The notes beneath the pieces are model-generated. The model saw nothing but the letters and a program-made list of their open reading frames with translations. It ran no database searches and was not told the origin of the DNA. DNA of 13,107 nucleotides from Treponema sp. Lineage in GTDB: Bacteria; Spirochaetota; Spirochaetia; Treponematales; Breznakiellaceae. The DNA is taken from the NCBI GenBank assembly GCA_031290325.1, contig JAITNU010000103.1:1-13107 (forward strand), read 5' to 3'. The position numbers were made by a program, and so were the translations under genes. The stretch's first letter is position 1. Each line of letters begins with the position of its first letter. Below are positions 6,332 to 13,107 of this stretch, piece after piece.

Positions 6332-7771
6332 ATTATTTTAATAAAAGAAGATGGAAAGGTCAGGGTTGGATTGCTTGGTGTCGGTCTTGATACGTATTGG
6401 GCGCAATTTGAGGGTCTGAAAGACCGGTTGCTGGGCTATCAAAGCCGTATAGCCGGAAAACTCAGAACCTTGGGCGTGGAGGTGTTTGACGCGGGGCTTG
6501 CGGATAACCCGGATAGCGCACGGAGCGTGGCACAGCGTTTCCGGGAAGCGCGGATAGAACTGCTGTTCCTCTATGTTTCCACCTATGCCCTCTCCCATAC
6601 GGTGCTTCCTGTGGCTCAGGGTGTGGGGGTTCCGGTGCTTGTCCTCAACCTCCAGCCGGTAGCGGCCATTGATTACCAGGAATTTAACGCCCTGGGAGAC
6701 CGGGGACAGATGACCGGGGAATGGCTGGCCCATTGTCAGGCCTGTTCCGCGCCGGAAATCGCCCATGTCTTTAACAACGCCGGCGTCCGCTACGATATGG
6801 TCACCGGATGGCTGGATGAAGAGCGGACCTGGAAAGAAATCGCCGATTGGTGCGGTGCGGCGCAGGTTCGCGCCCTGCTGCGGGATACGCGGATAGGCAT
6901 TCTGGGGCATTACTACTGCGGGATGCTTGATGTGTATACTGATGTGACCCGCCTTGCCGCGGTTTTCGGCAGTCACTTTGAGCTCTTGGAGATGGACGAG
7001 CTGAAAGCGCTCCGGGACATGGTGAAGGCCGAAGAAATTGCCGGTAAACGGAAGCAGTTTGACGGGGAATTCGTTGTTTCCCCTGAATGTACGGAGTACG
7101 AGCTTGACCGGGCCGCCCGAACAGCCTGCGCCTTGGACGCCCTTGTTTCCAGCAAACGGCTCGGTGCCCTTGCCTACTACTACGAGGGCAGACCGGGCAA
7201 TGAGCACGAACATATCGTAACCTCGATCATTGCGGGAAACACCCTGCTCACCAGGGGCCATGTTCCGGTGGCCGGGGAAGGTGAGGTGAAGAACGTTGTG
7301 GCCATGAAGATCCTGGACGGATTGGGAGCAGGTGGCTCGTTTTCAGAACTCTACGCCCTTGATTTTAAGGATGATGTAGTACTCTGGGGCCATGACGGGC
7401 CGGCGCATCCGGCGATTGCCCAAGGTCCGGTGGGGCTGGTACCCTTACCGGTGTACCACGGCAAACCCGGGAAGGGTCTTTCCATACAGATGAGCGTGAA
7501 AAATGGGCCGGTAAGCTTTCTCGCCATTGTGCAGGGACCAGGGGGGACTACCTTCCTCCTCTGCGCCGAGGGGGAGTCTGTGGCAGGGCCGGTTCTTGAA
7601 ATCGGCAATACCAACAGCCGCTACCGGTTTCCCATTCCGGCCCGGGATTTTGTCAATCAATGGGCCAAGGCTGGGCCGGCGCACCACTGCGCCATTGGCG
7701 TGGGGCATATCGCAGGAACGCTCGAAAAGCTCGGACAGCTCCTGGGCATCCCATGCCGTAAGATTTGTTAA
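6332..7771 (+). CDS. L-arabinose/L-fucose isomerase-fold protein of the rhamnose operon
   Basis: The protein has about 479 residues from ATT 6332; the open frame extends up to TTG 6257. It starts with a Rossmann-like strand, VRVGLLGVGLDTYWAQFEGL, and resembles the AraA/FucI isomerase-like superfamily. Candidate Mn2+ ligands are Glu316 or Glu318 in GEGEVKN, His354 in WGHDGPAHP and His451/452 in GPAHHCAIGVGH. These sit near where AraA has E333, H350 and H450, by recall. Such enzymes interconvert aldoses and ketoses, so it may convert L-rhamnose to L-rhamnulose or act on a related sugar. This is inference from context; RhaA and RhaI belong to different families. It is the first gene of the transport operon. 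TTG 6257 is an unlikely start because it is far upstream without a ribosome binding site. GTG 6293 is a third option with only a weak site. Confidence 0.8.
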   Translation: MILIKEDGKVRVGLLGVGLDTYWAQFEGLKDRLLGYQSRIAGKLRTLGVEVFDAGLADNPDSARSVAQRFREARIELLFLYVSTYALSHTVLPVAQGVGVPVLVLNLQPVAAIDYQEFNALGDRGQMTGEWLAHCQACSAPEIAHVFNNAGVRYDMVTGWLDEERTWKEIADWCGAAQVRALLRDTRIGILGHYYCGMLDVYTDVTRLAAVFGSHFELLEMDELKALRDMVKAEEIAGKRKQFDGEFVVSPECTEYELDRAARTACALDALVSSKRLGALAYYYEGRPGNEHEHIVTSIIAGNTLLTRGHVPVAGEGEVKNVVAMKILDGLGAGGSFSELYALDFKDDVVLWGHDGPAHPAIAQGPVGLVPLPVYHGKPGKGLSIQMSVKNGPVSFLAIVQGPGGTTFLLCAEGESVAGPVLEIGNTNSRYRFPIPARDFVNQWAKAGPAHHCAIGVGHIAGTLEKLGQLLGIPCRKIC

Positions 7772-7828
7772 TTTTTTATTTTTTGTCGCGTTCCGGCGCG
7801 TGGATTGAGACAAACAACGGAGGCTTGG

Positions 7829-9331
7829 GTGGCAGAGTATATTCTTGAGCTGCGGAATATTTCAAAAACCTTTCCCGGGGTAAAGGCCCTGGATAATGTG
7901 CATTTTACCCTGAAAAGCGGGGAGATACACGCCCTGATGGGGGAGAACGGTGCGGGAAAATCGACGTTTATAAAGATCATCACCGGCGTTCACCGGCCTA
8001 ACGGCGGGGAGTACTTTATCGACGGGCAGCGTGTTGATATCAAAACACCCCCTGATGCCCAGGCCCTGGGAATCGCCGCGATCTACCAGCATGTGACCTG
8101 TTTCCCTGATATTTCTGTGGCAGAAAATATTTTTATAGGCCATGAAAAGGTGTGCGCCCCCTTTAAGCGCGTTGACTGGAAGGGGATGTACGGCGAGGCA
8201 GCACAACTTCTGGAACAGCTTGGGGCGAATTTCGACGCCCACGCCATCATGGGGACGCTTTCCGTGGCCCAGCAGCAGATCGTGGAAATCGCCAAGGCCC
8301 TTTCTTCCAAGGCCCGTATCATCATCATGGACGAGCCGACTGCGCCGCTTTCCAACCGTGAGAGCGAAGACCTCTACAAGATAACCCAAACGCTCCGGGA
8401 ACAAGGGGTTTCGGTCATTTTTATATCCCACCGTTTTGAGGACATGTACCGCCTTGCAGACCGTGTGACCGTGCTCCGCGACGGGAAGTATATCAACACC
8501 TGGGACATTGCGGATGTTGACAATCATACCCTGGTGACGGCCATGGTCGGACGGGAGATAGTGCAGTTTTTTCCAAAACGGAATGTGGTTCCTGGTGCAG
8601 AGGTTTTTCGGGTGGAGGGCCTTTCCCGGATGGGCTTTTTTAAAGACGTGAGTTTTACGCTGTGCAAAGGCGAGGTGCTGGCCCTCACCGGACTTGTAGG
8701 CGCAGGCCGCACCGAGGTCTGTGAGGCGATTTTCGGTATCACTGCTTACGACGCCGGAACCATCATCCTGGACGGTACGATGCTGGATCATCCCAATCCG
8801 ACCCAGGCCATAGCTGCCGGTATCGGCTATCTTCCCGAGGACCGGCTCAAACAGGGACTCGTGCTTCGCTGGGAAATTGCCAAAAATATAACCCTTCCCG
8901 CGCTGGATAGGTTCGGCAGGTACGGCTGGCTTGATACGGCGAAGGAAAAGGAACAGGCCCGGGAGCTTTCCGAGAAGCTGGAAGTCAAGGCGGTGAGCGT
9001 TCTTGACGCGGTTTCCACCCTTTCCGGCGGGAATCAGCAGAAGGTCATTGTGGCAAAGCTCTTAACCTCAGACATGAAGGTGATCATCATGGATGAGCCG
9101 ACCAAGGGTGTGGATGTGGGTGCCAAGACGGCGATCTATTCGATCATGAACGATCTGGCGGCGGCGGGCTATGGTATCATCATGGTTTCTTCTGAAATGC
9201 CCGAAGTGCTGGGCATGAGTGACCGTGTGGTGGTGATGCGGGGCGGCATGGTGAGCGCGGCCATGGAAACCAAAGACGCGACCCAGGAGCGTATCTTGCA
9301 GGCATCAATGGAGGAATGGCTATGGGATTAG
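7829..9331 (+). CDS. rhaT: rhamnose ABC transporter ATP-binding protein RhaT
   Basis: This 500-residue double-cassette ATPase of the sugar CUT2 class (RbsA/MglA-like) would power import on the cytoplasmic face of the RhaP-RhaQ channel. Cassette 1 has Walker A GENGAGKST (38-46), a signature of the form LSVAQQQ (144-150) and Walker B IIIMDEPTAPL with Asp168/Glu169. Cassette 2 has the degenerate Walker A GLVGAGRTE (288-296, Lys replaced by Arg), signature LSGGNQQ (398-404) and Walker B IIMDEPTKGVD (Asp422/Glu423). The degenerate second site is usual for this class. The start is GTG 7829, preceded by CGGAGG (7818-7823) with a five-base spacer; an upstream TTG at 7805 lacks a site. The substrate is set by the adjoining rhaS and rhaM. 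The symbol follows rhizobial usage; E. coli rhaT is an unrelated symporter. Confidence 0.92.
   Translation: MAEYILELRNISKTFPGVKALDNVHFTLKSGEIHALMGENGAGKSTFIKIITGVHRPNGGEYFIDGQRVDIKTPPDAQALGIAAIYQHVTCFPDISVAENIFIGHEKVCAPFKRVDWKGMYGEAAQLLEQLGANFDAHAIMGTLSVAQQQIVEIAKALSSKARIIIMDEPTAPLSNRESEDLYKITQTLREQGVSVIFISHRFEDMYRLADRVTVLRDGKYINTWDIADVDNHTLVTAMVGREIVQFFPKRNVVPGAEVFRVEGLSRMGFFKDVSFTLCKGEVLALTGLVGAGRTEVCEAIFGITAYDAGTIILDGTMLDHPNPTQAIAAGIGYLPEDRLKQGLVLRWEIAKNITLPALDRFGRYGWLDTAKEKEQARELSEKLEVKAVSVLDAVSTLSGGNQQKVIVAKLLTSDMKVIIMDEPTKGVDVGAKTAIYSIMNDLAAAGYGIIMVSSEMPEVLGMSDRVVVMRGGMVSAAMETKDATQERILQASMEEWLWD
9310..9314 (+). promoter_or_regulatory. ribosome binding site choosing the rhaP start
   Basis: GGAGG lies within the end of the ATPase gene. 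An ATG at 9316 is one base from it, too close to use, whereas ATG 9322 stands seven bases away. The second ATG is therefore preferred. It overlaps the ATPase stop by ten bases, giving translational coupling. Confidence 0.7.
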
Positions 9332-10329
9332 AAAAAGGGAAAACAAAAAAAGAAAATTTCCGCGAATTGGGGCTGGTGTTCTTCATCGTTTTGGTGGGCG
9401 TCGTCGTACAAATGCGGAACCACGAGTTCTTAACCATCGTCAACATCGGCAACCTCCTCACCAACACGGCGATTCTGGGCATTCTCTCCGTCGGTATGAT
9501 GATGGTGCTCTTAACCGGCGGCATCGACCTCTCCATAGGCGCGACTATCGCGTTTTCCGGCATGGTCACCGCCCTCACGGTGAGCGCCCATCCGGCCATT
9601 CCTACGCTTGTCCTCCTCGCCGAGGGGACGCTCATCGGCGCGCTATGGGGGCTTATCATTGGAATCCTCATCGCCCGCTTTTCGATACTGCCGATCATCG
9701 CCAGCCTCGGCCTCATGAACATGATCCGGGGCCTCACCTACATCGTGAGCCGTGGGGCCTGGGTCAGCGCCCACCAGATGCCGGCGAGTTTCAAGGCTAT
9801 GGCCACAGGGAAGTTCCTGGGGATCAACAACCTCGTCGTCATTGCCCTCATCATCTTCATTATTTTCTATTATTTCATCAATTTTACCCGGACCGGCAGG
9901 CGGATCTACGCGGTCGGCTCAAATCCCGAAGCTGCCGAGATTACCGGCCTCCCTAAGAAGCGGATCATCGCGCTGGTCTACGTGCTGATGGGCGCCCTTG
10001 CCGGACTCGCCGGGGTCCTCTGGGTGGCGAAGTTCGCCTCAGCCCAGGGGGACACCGCATCAGGCTACGAGATGAACGTCATTGCCGCCTGCGTGTTAGG
10101 CGGCGTCAGTGTCTCAGGTGGCCGGGGGAAGGTGGCGGGCCTCGTCCTCGGCGTGATCCTCTTTGGTATTCTCGCCAACGCCCTCCCCCTGATAAACGTA
10201 TCCCCCTTTTGGCAGCAGGCGATTCAGGGTTTTGTCATTCTCGCGGCGATTCTTATGAATGTGATCATCAAACGGAACAACGACAAAGCAGCCCTGCGCA
10301 GCAGAAGTATAGGAGTAAGTCATGAGTGA
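9322..10329 (+). CDS. rhaP: rhamnose ABC transporter permease RhaP
   Basis: This 335-residue integral membrane protein of the CUT2 (RbsC-like) permease family has roughly eight to ten hydrophobic segments. Family landmarks are NIGNLLTNTAILGILSVGM near the N-terminus, LTGGIDLSIGATIAFSGM after it, the cytoplasmic GSNPEAAEITGLPKKR loop (199-214) that docks on the ATPase, and the YEMNVIAACVLGGVSVSGG segment near residue 250. Together with RhaQ it should form the heterodimeric pore of the importer. It is read from the ATG at 9322. The downstream permease begins eight bases before its stop, so the pair is likely translated in a coupled manner. Pairing with RhaQ and RhaS supports a rhamnose assignment; sequence alone would say only CUT2 sugar permease. 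Confidence 0.88.
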   Translation: MGLEKGKTKKENFRELGLVFFIVLVGVVVQMRNHEFLTIVNIGNLLTNTAILGILSVGMMMVLLTGGIDLSIGATIAFSGMVTALTVSAHPAIPTLVLLAEGTLIGALWGLIIGILIARFSILPIIASLGLMNMIRGLTYIVSRGAWVSAHQMPASFKAMATGKFLGINNLVVIALIIFIIFYYFINFTRTGRRIYAVGSNPEAAEITGLPKKRIIALVYVLMGALAGLAGVLWVAKFASAQGDTASGYEMNVIAACVLGGVSVSGGRGKVAGLVLGVILFGILANALPLINVSPFWQQAIQGFVILAAILMNVIIKRNNDKAALRSRSIGVSHE

Positions 10330-11308
10330 AAGAACCCTGAGCATAGACAGGCCCTGGAGTTGGAAGCAGTTTTTCTTCCAATGGGAATGGCTTCTTGTGG
10401 TGATCTTCATGATCATTCACATCGTCAACAGTTTCCTTTCGCCGTGGTATCTGTCCCCTGAGACCTTCCTCAACGGACCGATGAACTTTCTGGACAAAGC
10501 CTTCATCGTCTTCCCCATGATGCTCGTGATCATCCTGGGAAACATCGACATTTCCGTTGGCTCTATCGTGGCCTTCACCTCGGTGATGATGGCGGTGCTT
10601 TTTAACGCTGGTCTTCCCATGCCCATGGCAATCGTTGCTGCCCTCGTCATCGGGACGCTCTGCGGCGGGATTAACAGCCTGCTCCTCATCAGGTTCAGGG
10701 AACTGCCTGCGATGATCATCACCCTGTCCACCATGACGATCTACCGCGGCATAGCCTACGTGATCCTGGAAGACCGCGCATCAGGCGGCTTCCCCTCGTG
10801 GTTCTCCTTTTTCGCCTGGGGCTATGTCGGGCCTTTTCCTTTCATACTCATTATGTTTATCATAGTGGCGGTGATTTTCGGGATCCTGCTCCACAAGACC
10901 GCCTTTGGCCGTAACATATACGGCATGGGGAGTAATCTCCTGGCCTGCACGTATTCAGGGGTGCGGACAAACCGGATTTTGATGATTGTCGGTCTTTTGA
11001 CCGGCTTGATGTCGGCGATTTGCGCCATTTTCCTCACCTCCCGTATGGGGAGTACGCGGCCGAATGTGGCACTGGGGTATGAACTCGATGTTATTGCTAT
11101 GGTGGTTCTCGGCGGGGTGAGTACCTCTGGCGGAACCGGACGGATCGCCGGACCGCTCCTTGCGATCTTCATCATCGGGTTCCTGAATTATGGGCTTGGG
11201 CTTATCAACGTCTCGGCCCAGGTAATCCTGATTATTCTGGGTTTACTGCTGGTACTGTCGGTACTGGTGATGAACCTGCGTATTACCGGAAAAAAGCCGG
11301 TCAGATGA
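10322..11308 (+). CDS. rhaQ: rhamnose ABC transporter permease RhaQ
   Basis: This 328-residue second CUT2 permease starts at ATG 10322 behind AGGAG (10311-10315) with a six-base spacer and overlaps the end of rhaP by eight bases. Recognisable RhaQ features are the FFFQWEWLLVVIFMI start, GNIDISVGSIVAFTSVMMAV, the AFGRNIYGMGSN cytoplasmic loop and FLTSRMGSTRPNVALGYEL followed by VVLGGVSTSGG. The SRMGSTRP element matches rhizobial RhaQ by recall and separates it from RbsC. It would form the membrane channel with RhaP and take sugar from RhaS. Two adjacent stem-loops begin just before its stop codon and may influence the relative expression of rhaS. Confidence 0.9.
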   Translation: MSERTLSIDRPWSWKQFFFQWEWLLVVIFMIIHIVNSFLSPWYLSPETFLNGPMNFLDKAFIVFPMMLVIILGNIDISVGSIVAFTSVMMAVLFNAGLPMPMAIVAALVIGTLCGGINSLLLIRFRELPAMIITLSTMTIYRGIAYVILEDRASGGFPSWFSFFAWGYVGPFPFILIMFIIVAVIFGILLHKTAFGRNIYGMGSNLLACTYSGVRTNRILMIVGLLTGLMSAICAIFLTSRMGSTRPNVALGYELDVIAMVVLGGVSTSGGTGRIAGPLLAIFIIGFLNYGLGLINVSAQVILIILGLLLVLSVLVMNLRITGKKPVR

Positions 11309-11331
11309 CGGCTTTGGGAATTACGGTTCCC
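11293..11331 (+). other. tandem stem-loops between rhaQ and rhaS
   Basis: AAAGCCG (11293-11299) pairs with CGGCTTT (11309-11315) across a nine-base loop containing the rhaQ stop codon. GGGAA (11316-11320) then pairs with TTCCC (11327-11331). There is no adjacent long U-tract, so terminator function is doubtful. mRNA processing or protection of the rhaS message is possible. Confidence 0.4.
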
Positions 11332-11352
11332 GTATATTTTTAGGAGGCATTT

Positions 11353-12390
11353 ATGCAAAACATGGTAAAGAAAGTGTTGGCGCTTTTAGTAATCATGGCA
11401 GTGATCGGTTCCGCGGCGGTTTTCGCCAAAGGAAAACAAGAGGCAGAACAGGGTGGGGGTAATGTGCATGCCTTCGTGTTCAAGAGCACGGGAAACCCTT
11501 ATGGTGAGCGCCAGATGAGCGGCTTTGATATCGGCATCAAGGAACAGGGCGGTACGGTTATCCTCCGTGCGCCTGACCTTCCCACAGCGGAAGCCCAGAT
11601 TCAGATGGTCGATCAGCTTATTGCCCAGCATGTCACGTCGATTTGTATTGTGGGTAACGATTTTGACGCCTTACAGCCGGTTTTGACCAAAGCGAAAAAC
11701 GCAGGTATCAAAGTCTATTCCCTGGATTCGGCGGTAAATCCGGCGAGCCGTTTGACTCACGTCAATCAGGCGGATTCTCAGAAGATTGGAGAGACCCTGG
11801 TGCAAGCGGCCTTTGATATGGCCGGCGGTAGCGGGGAAATAGCGATTCTTTCGGCAACGAGCCAGGCCTCGAACCAAAACCTCTGGATCGATTACATGAA
11901 GAAGGAATTGACCAAGCCGGAGTACGCCGAGCTCAACCTCGTGAAGATCGCCTACGGTGATGACCTCCGGGACAAGTCTGTTTCCGAAACCGAAGCACTG
12001 CTCCTGAGCTATCCCAACCTTAAAGTCATCATCGCCCCCACCACCGTTGGTATTGCCGCGGCGGCTAAAGTGATCACCGACAAAGATCTCATCGGTAAGG
12101 TGTTTATCACCGGTCTCGGACTTCCTTCGGAAATGGCCGACTACATTGATAACGGTTCCTGCCCCTATATGTACCTGTGGAACCCGATTGACGTGGGTTA
12201 CCTCGGGTCTTATGTGGCGACGGCGCTCACCAGCGGCACGATCACCGGCAAGGCCGGTGAGACCTTCACCGCAGGCAGGCTCGGTACTTACACGATCACT
12301 GCTGCCTCTGATGGCGGCACCGAAGTGCTCCTTGGCCCGCCGTTCAAATTCGAAAAGTCCAACATAAATGACTGGAAATCGGTGTATTGA
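11353..12390 (+). CDS. rhaS: rhamnose ABC transporter substrate-binding protein RhaS
   Basis: This 345-residue periplasmic binding protein has a signal peptide with KK (6-7), a hydrophobic core (8-23) and a probable signal peptidase I cut after AVFA at residue 25, before KGKQE. There is no lipobox cysteine, so it should be soluble in the periplasm. The mature part is a two-lobe type-I binding protein. Strong RhaS likeness, by recall of the rhizobial protein, is seen in FKSTGNPYGERQ, PTAEAQIQMVDQLIAQ, LSATSQASNQNLWIDYMKKE, KVIIAPTTVGIAAAAKV and TGKAGETFTAGRLGTYT. It captures L-rhamnose for RhaPQT. The ribosome binding site AGGAGG (11342-11347) is the strongest in the operon, fitting the excess of binding protein usually needed. 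In this operon rhaS follows the permeases rather than leading. Confidence 0.93.
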   Translation: MQNMVKKVLALLVIMAVIGSAAVFAKGKQEAEQGGGNVHAFVFKSTGNPYGERQMSGFDIGIKEQGGTVILRAPDLPTAEAQIQMVDQLIAQHVTSICIVGNDFDALQPVLTKAKNAGIKVYSLDSAVNPASRLTHVNQADSQKIGETLVQAAFDMAGGSGEIAILSATSQASNQNLWIDYMKKELTKPEYAELNLVKIAYGDDLRDKSVSETEALLLSYPNLKVIIAPTTVGIAAAAKVITDKDLIGKVFITGLGLPSEMADYIDNGSCPYMYLWNPIDVGYLGSYVATALTSGTITGKAGETFTAGRLGTYTITAASDGGTEVLLGPPFKFEKSNINDWKSVY

Positions 12391-12403
12391 TTAGTTAGAA
12401 GGG

Positions 12404-12441
12404 AGAGTGAGGGTTTCAGGATCGCTTCCACCCCTCACTCT
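12404..12441 (+). other. intercistronic hairpin between rhaS and rhaM
   Basis: AGAGTGAGGG (12404-12413) pairs perfectly with CCCTCACTCT (12432-12441), a ten-base stem with an 18-base loop. It starts 13 bases after the rhaS stop and ends 17 before the rhaM start. No U-tract follows (next bases TCATAGGGGG), so a terminator is unlikely. Blocking 3' exonucleases to stabilise rhaS mRNA is the usual role of such stems. Confidence 0.6.
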
Positions 12442-12458
12442 TCATAGGGGGTACGAAT

Positions 12459-12773
12459 ATGAAACGAAAGGCGTTTGCGATGAGGCTGCATCCAGGGTGC
12501 GAAACAGAATACAAGCGGCGGCATGATGCGATTTGGCCGGAACTCAAGGCGGAACTGCGTAAAGCAGGGGTTTCGGATTATTCGATTTATCTGGACAGCA
12601 AGACCCATACCCTTTTCGCCTTTCAGTACCTTGCGGATGACGCAACGGATGATGAGCTTGGCGAAAAAGAAATCGTGAAGCAATGGTGGAATATGATGGC
12701 TGATTTGATGGACACCAATCCTGACAAATCACCGGTCTGTGATAGGCTTACCGAACTTTTCCATATAGACTAA
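12459..12773 (+). CDS. rhaM: L-rhamnose mutarotase RhaM
   Basis: This 104-residue protein has the same length as E. coli RhaM and a closely similar sequence: MKRKAFAMRLHPGCETEYKR at the start, then RHDAIWPELKAELRKAG. Tyr18 and His22, the residues known to matter for catalysis in E. coli, are at identical positions; Tyr41 and the paired tryptophans (76-77) are also present. The fold is a ferredoxin-like dimer. RhaM interconverts alpha and beta anomers of L-rhamnose so the isomerase can use all imported sugar. The start is preceded by AGGGGG (12445-12450), eight bases from the ATG. Finding it directly after rhaS is the best evidence that the operon handles L-rhamnose. The final DKSPVCDRLTELFHID segment matches the family C-terminus, so the gene is complete. 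Confidence 0.96.
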   Translation: MKRKAFAMRLHPGCETEYKRRHDAIWPELKAELRKAGVSDYSIYLDSKTHTLFAFQYLADDATDDELGEKEIVKQWWNMMADLMDTNPDKSPVCDRLTELFHID

Positions 12774-12897
12774 AGCGCCTCCATCATGGGATCCTTCGAT
12801 AGCGTTTATAGACTGGTTGAACAGGGAACAGCCGCACCTTGAAACAAAAAAAAATTGATTAAAAAGGCACCTATTCTTCTTGACAGGATTTTTGGGA
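12774..12897. other. non-coding spacer between rhaM and IS1-like element
   Basis: These 124 bases carry an 18-codon open frame from ATG 12786 (MGSFDSVYRLVEQGTAAP, stop 12840-12842) with no ribosome binding site, an A-rich run (12843-12854) and TTGACA at 12880-12885. No terminator hairpin is seen. The short frame could be the start of a lost downstream gene but matches no family I recognise. Confidence 0.35.
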
Positions 12898-13107
12898 GGT
12901 GATCCAGAAAGTATGCTGGGCTAGTAGATGACAAAAAGGGCAAAAAGAGATACTATAGAAAAATGTCTATAACCATAAAACTCTACTGCCCCCATTGTCA
13001 TAGTATGAGTATAAAGAAAAATGGAAAAAAACGCAATGGGAAACAAAATTATTGATGCAAGGATTGCGGACATCAGTTTATCGATGAGCGGGAACTGACT
13101 GCCGGTC
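12898..13107 (+). mobile_element. IS1-family insertion sequence, left end, cut by window edge
   Basis: The element appears to begin at GGTGAT (12898-12903), identical to the first six bases of the E. coli IS1 end. The zinc-ribbon reading frame starts 65 bases later, close to the roughly 55-base distance in IS1. The right end lies outside the window, so the inverted repeat and target duplication cannot be checked. Confidence 0.55.
12963..13107 (+). pseudogene. IS1-family InsA-like transposase N-terminus with in-frame TGA
   Basis: ATG 12963 opens a frame with CPHC at residues 9-12, then KKNGKKRNGKQNY, then TGA at codon 31 (13053-13055), then CKDCGHQFIDERELTAG to the window edge. The paired CxxC motifs (Cys9/12 and Cys32/35) and the CGxQFI tail are the zinc ribbon of the IS1 N-terminal frame, which binds the element ends. 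The stop falls where relatives usually have Leu or Arg, so a single substitution from a sense codon is the simplest cause. The frame is otherwise intact through the edge. Readthrough seems less likely than simple inactivation. Confidence 0.75.

Noticed and set aside
6338..7261. 307-codon minus-strand open frame inside the isomerase gene
   Set aside because: It is antisense to a conserved coding frame, shows no domain and has no ribosome binding site.
7745..7784. possible terminator after the isomerase gene
   Set aside because: A five-base stem (GGCAT/ATGCC, 7745-7757) lies inside the coding end and the T-rich run begins 14 bases later, so the geometry is wrong for intrinsic termination.
1..13107. 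CRISPR array, tRNA or rRNA genes
   Set aside because: No regularly spaced direct repeats, tRNA cloverleaf or rRNA-like segments were noticed on reading either strand.

Overview
The window most likely comes from a host-associated spirochaete of the genus Treponema, possibly a termite-gut lineage. This is inferred from a Treponema-style lipoprotein, a sugar-binding protein with a short SPase I signal followed by KGKQE, a GerMN-domain protein, moderate-to-high GC genes and decayed insertion sequences. No 16S or other decisive marker is present.

Left edge (1-847). The first 39 codons of an NAD(P)-binding Rossmann protein run off the left edge on the minus strand. Next comes a 557-bp relic of an IS630-family element at 227-783. 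It has 19-bp terminal inverted repeats matching at 18 positions. Its transposase is broken into three frames, and most of the catalytic core has been deleted.

Housekeeping block (848-6263). Three plus-strand genes follow: an SH3-domain lipoprotein, a two-domain ABC-F ATPase three bases downstream, and an M20 metallopeptidase. A convergent minus-strand gene encodes a membrane-anchored GerMN-domain protein. Its best promoter leaves almost no leader and argues for an internal ATG as its start.

Rhamnose block (6332-12773). Six plus-strand genes form an apparent operon: an L-arabinose/L-fucose isomerase-like protein, a RhaT-type sugar ABC ATPase, the permeases RhaP and RhaQ, the periplasmic binding protein RhaS, and the L-rhamnose mutarotase RhaM. 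RhaS, RhaQ and RhaM closely resemble known rhamnose proteins, so L-rhamnose or a near relative is the likely substrate. The transporter imports the sugar and RhaM interconverts its anomers. The isomerase-like protein is a candidate for the aldose-to-ketose step. No RhaA/RhaI isomerase, kinase, aldolase or regulator is visible. Overlapping reading frames couple the ATPase and permease genes, and stem-loops flank the binding-protein gene.

Right edge (12774-13107). A 124-bp spacer leads into the left end of an IS1-family element. Its InsA-like frame carries an in-frame TGA between the two cysteine pairs of its zinc ribbon.

The main points to check are the isomerase in a rhamnose operon, its apparent ATT start codon, the near-leaderless divergent gene, the intercistronic hairpins and the two decayed insertion sequences.
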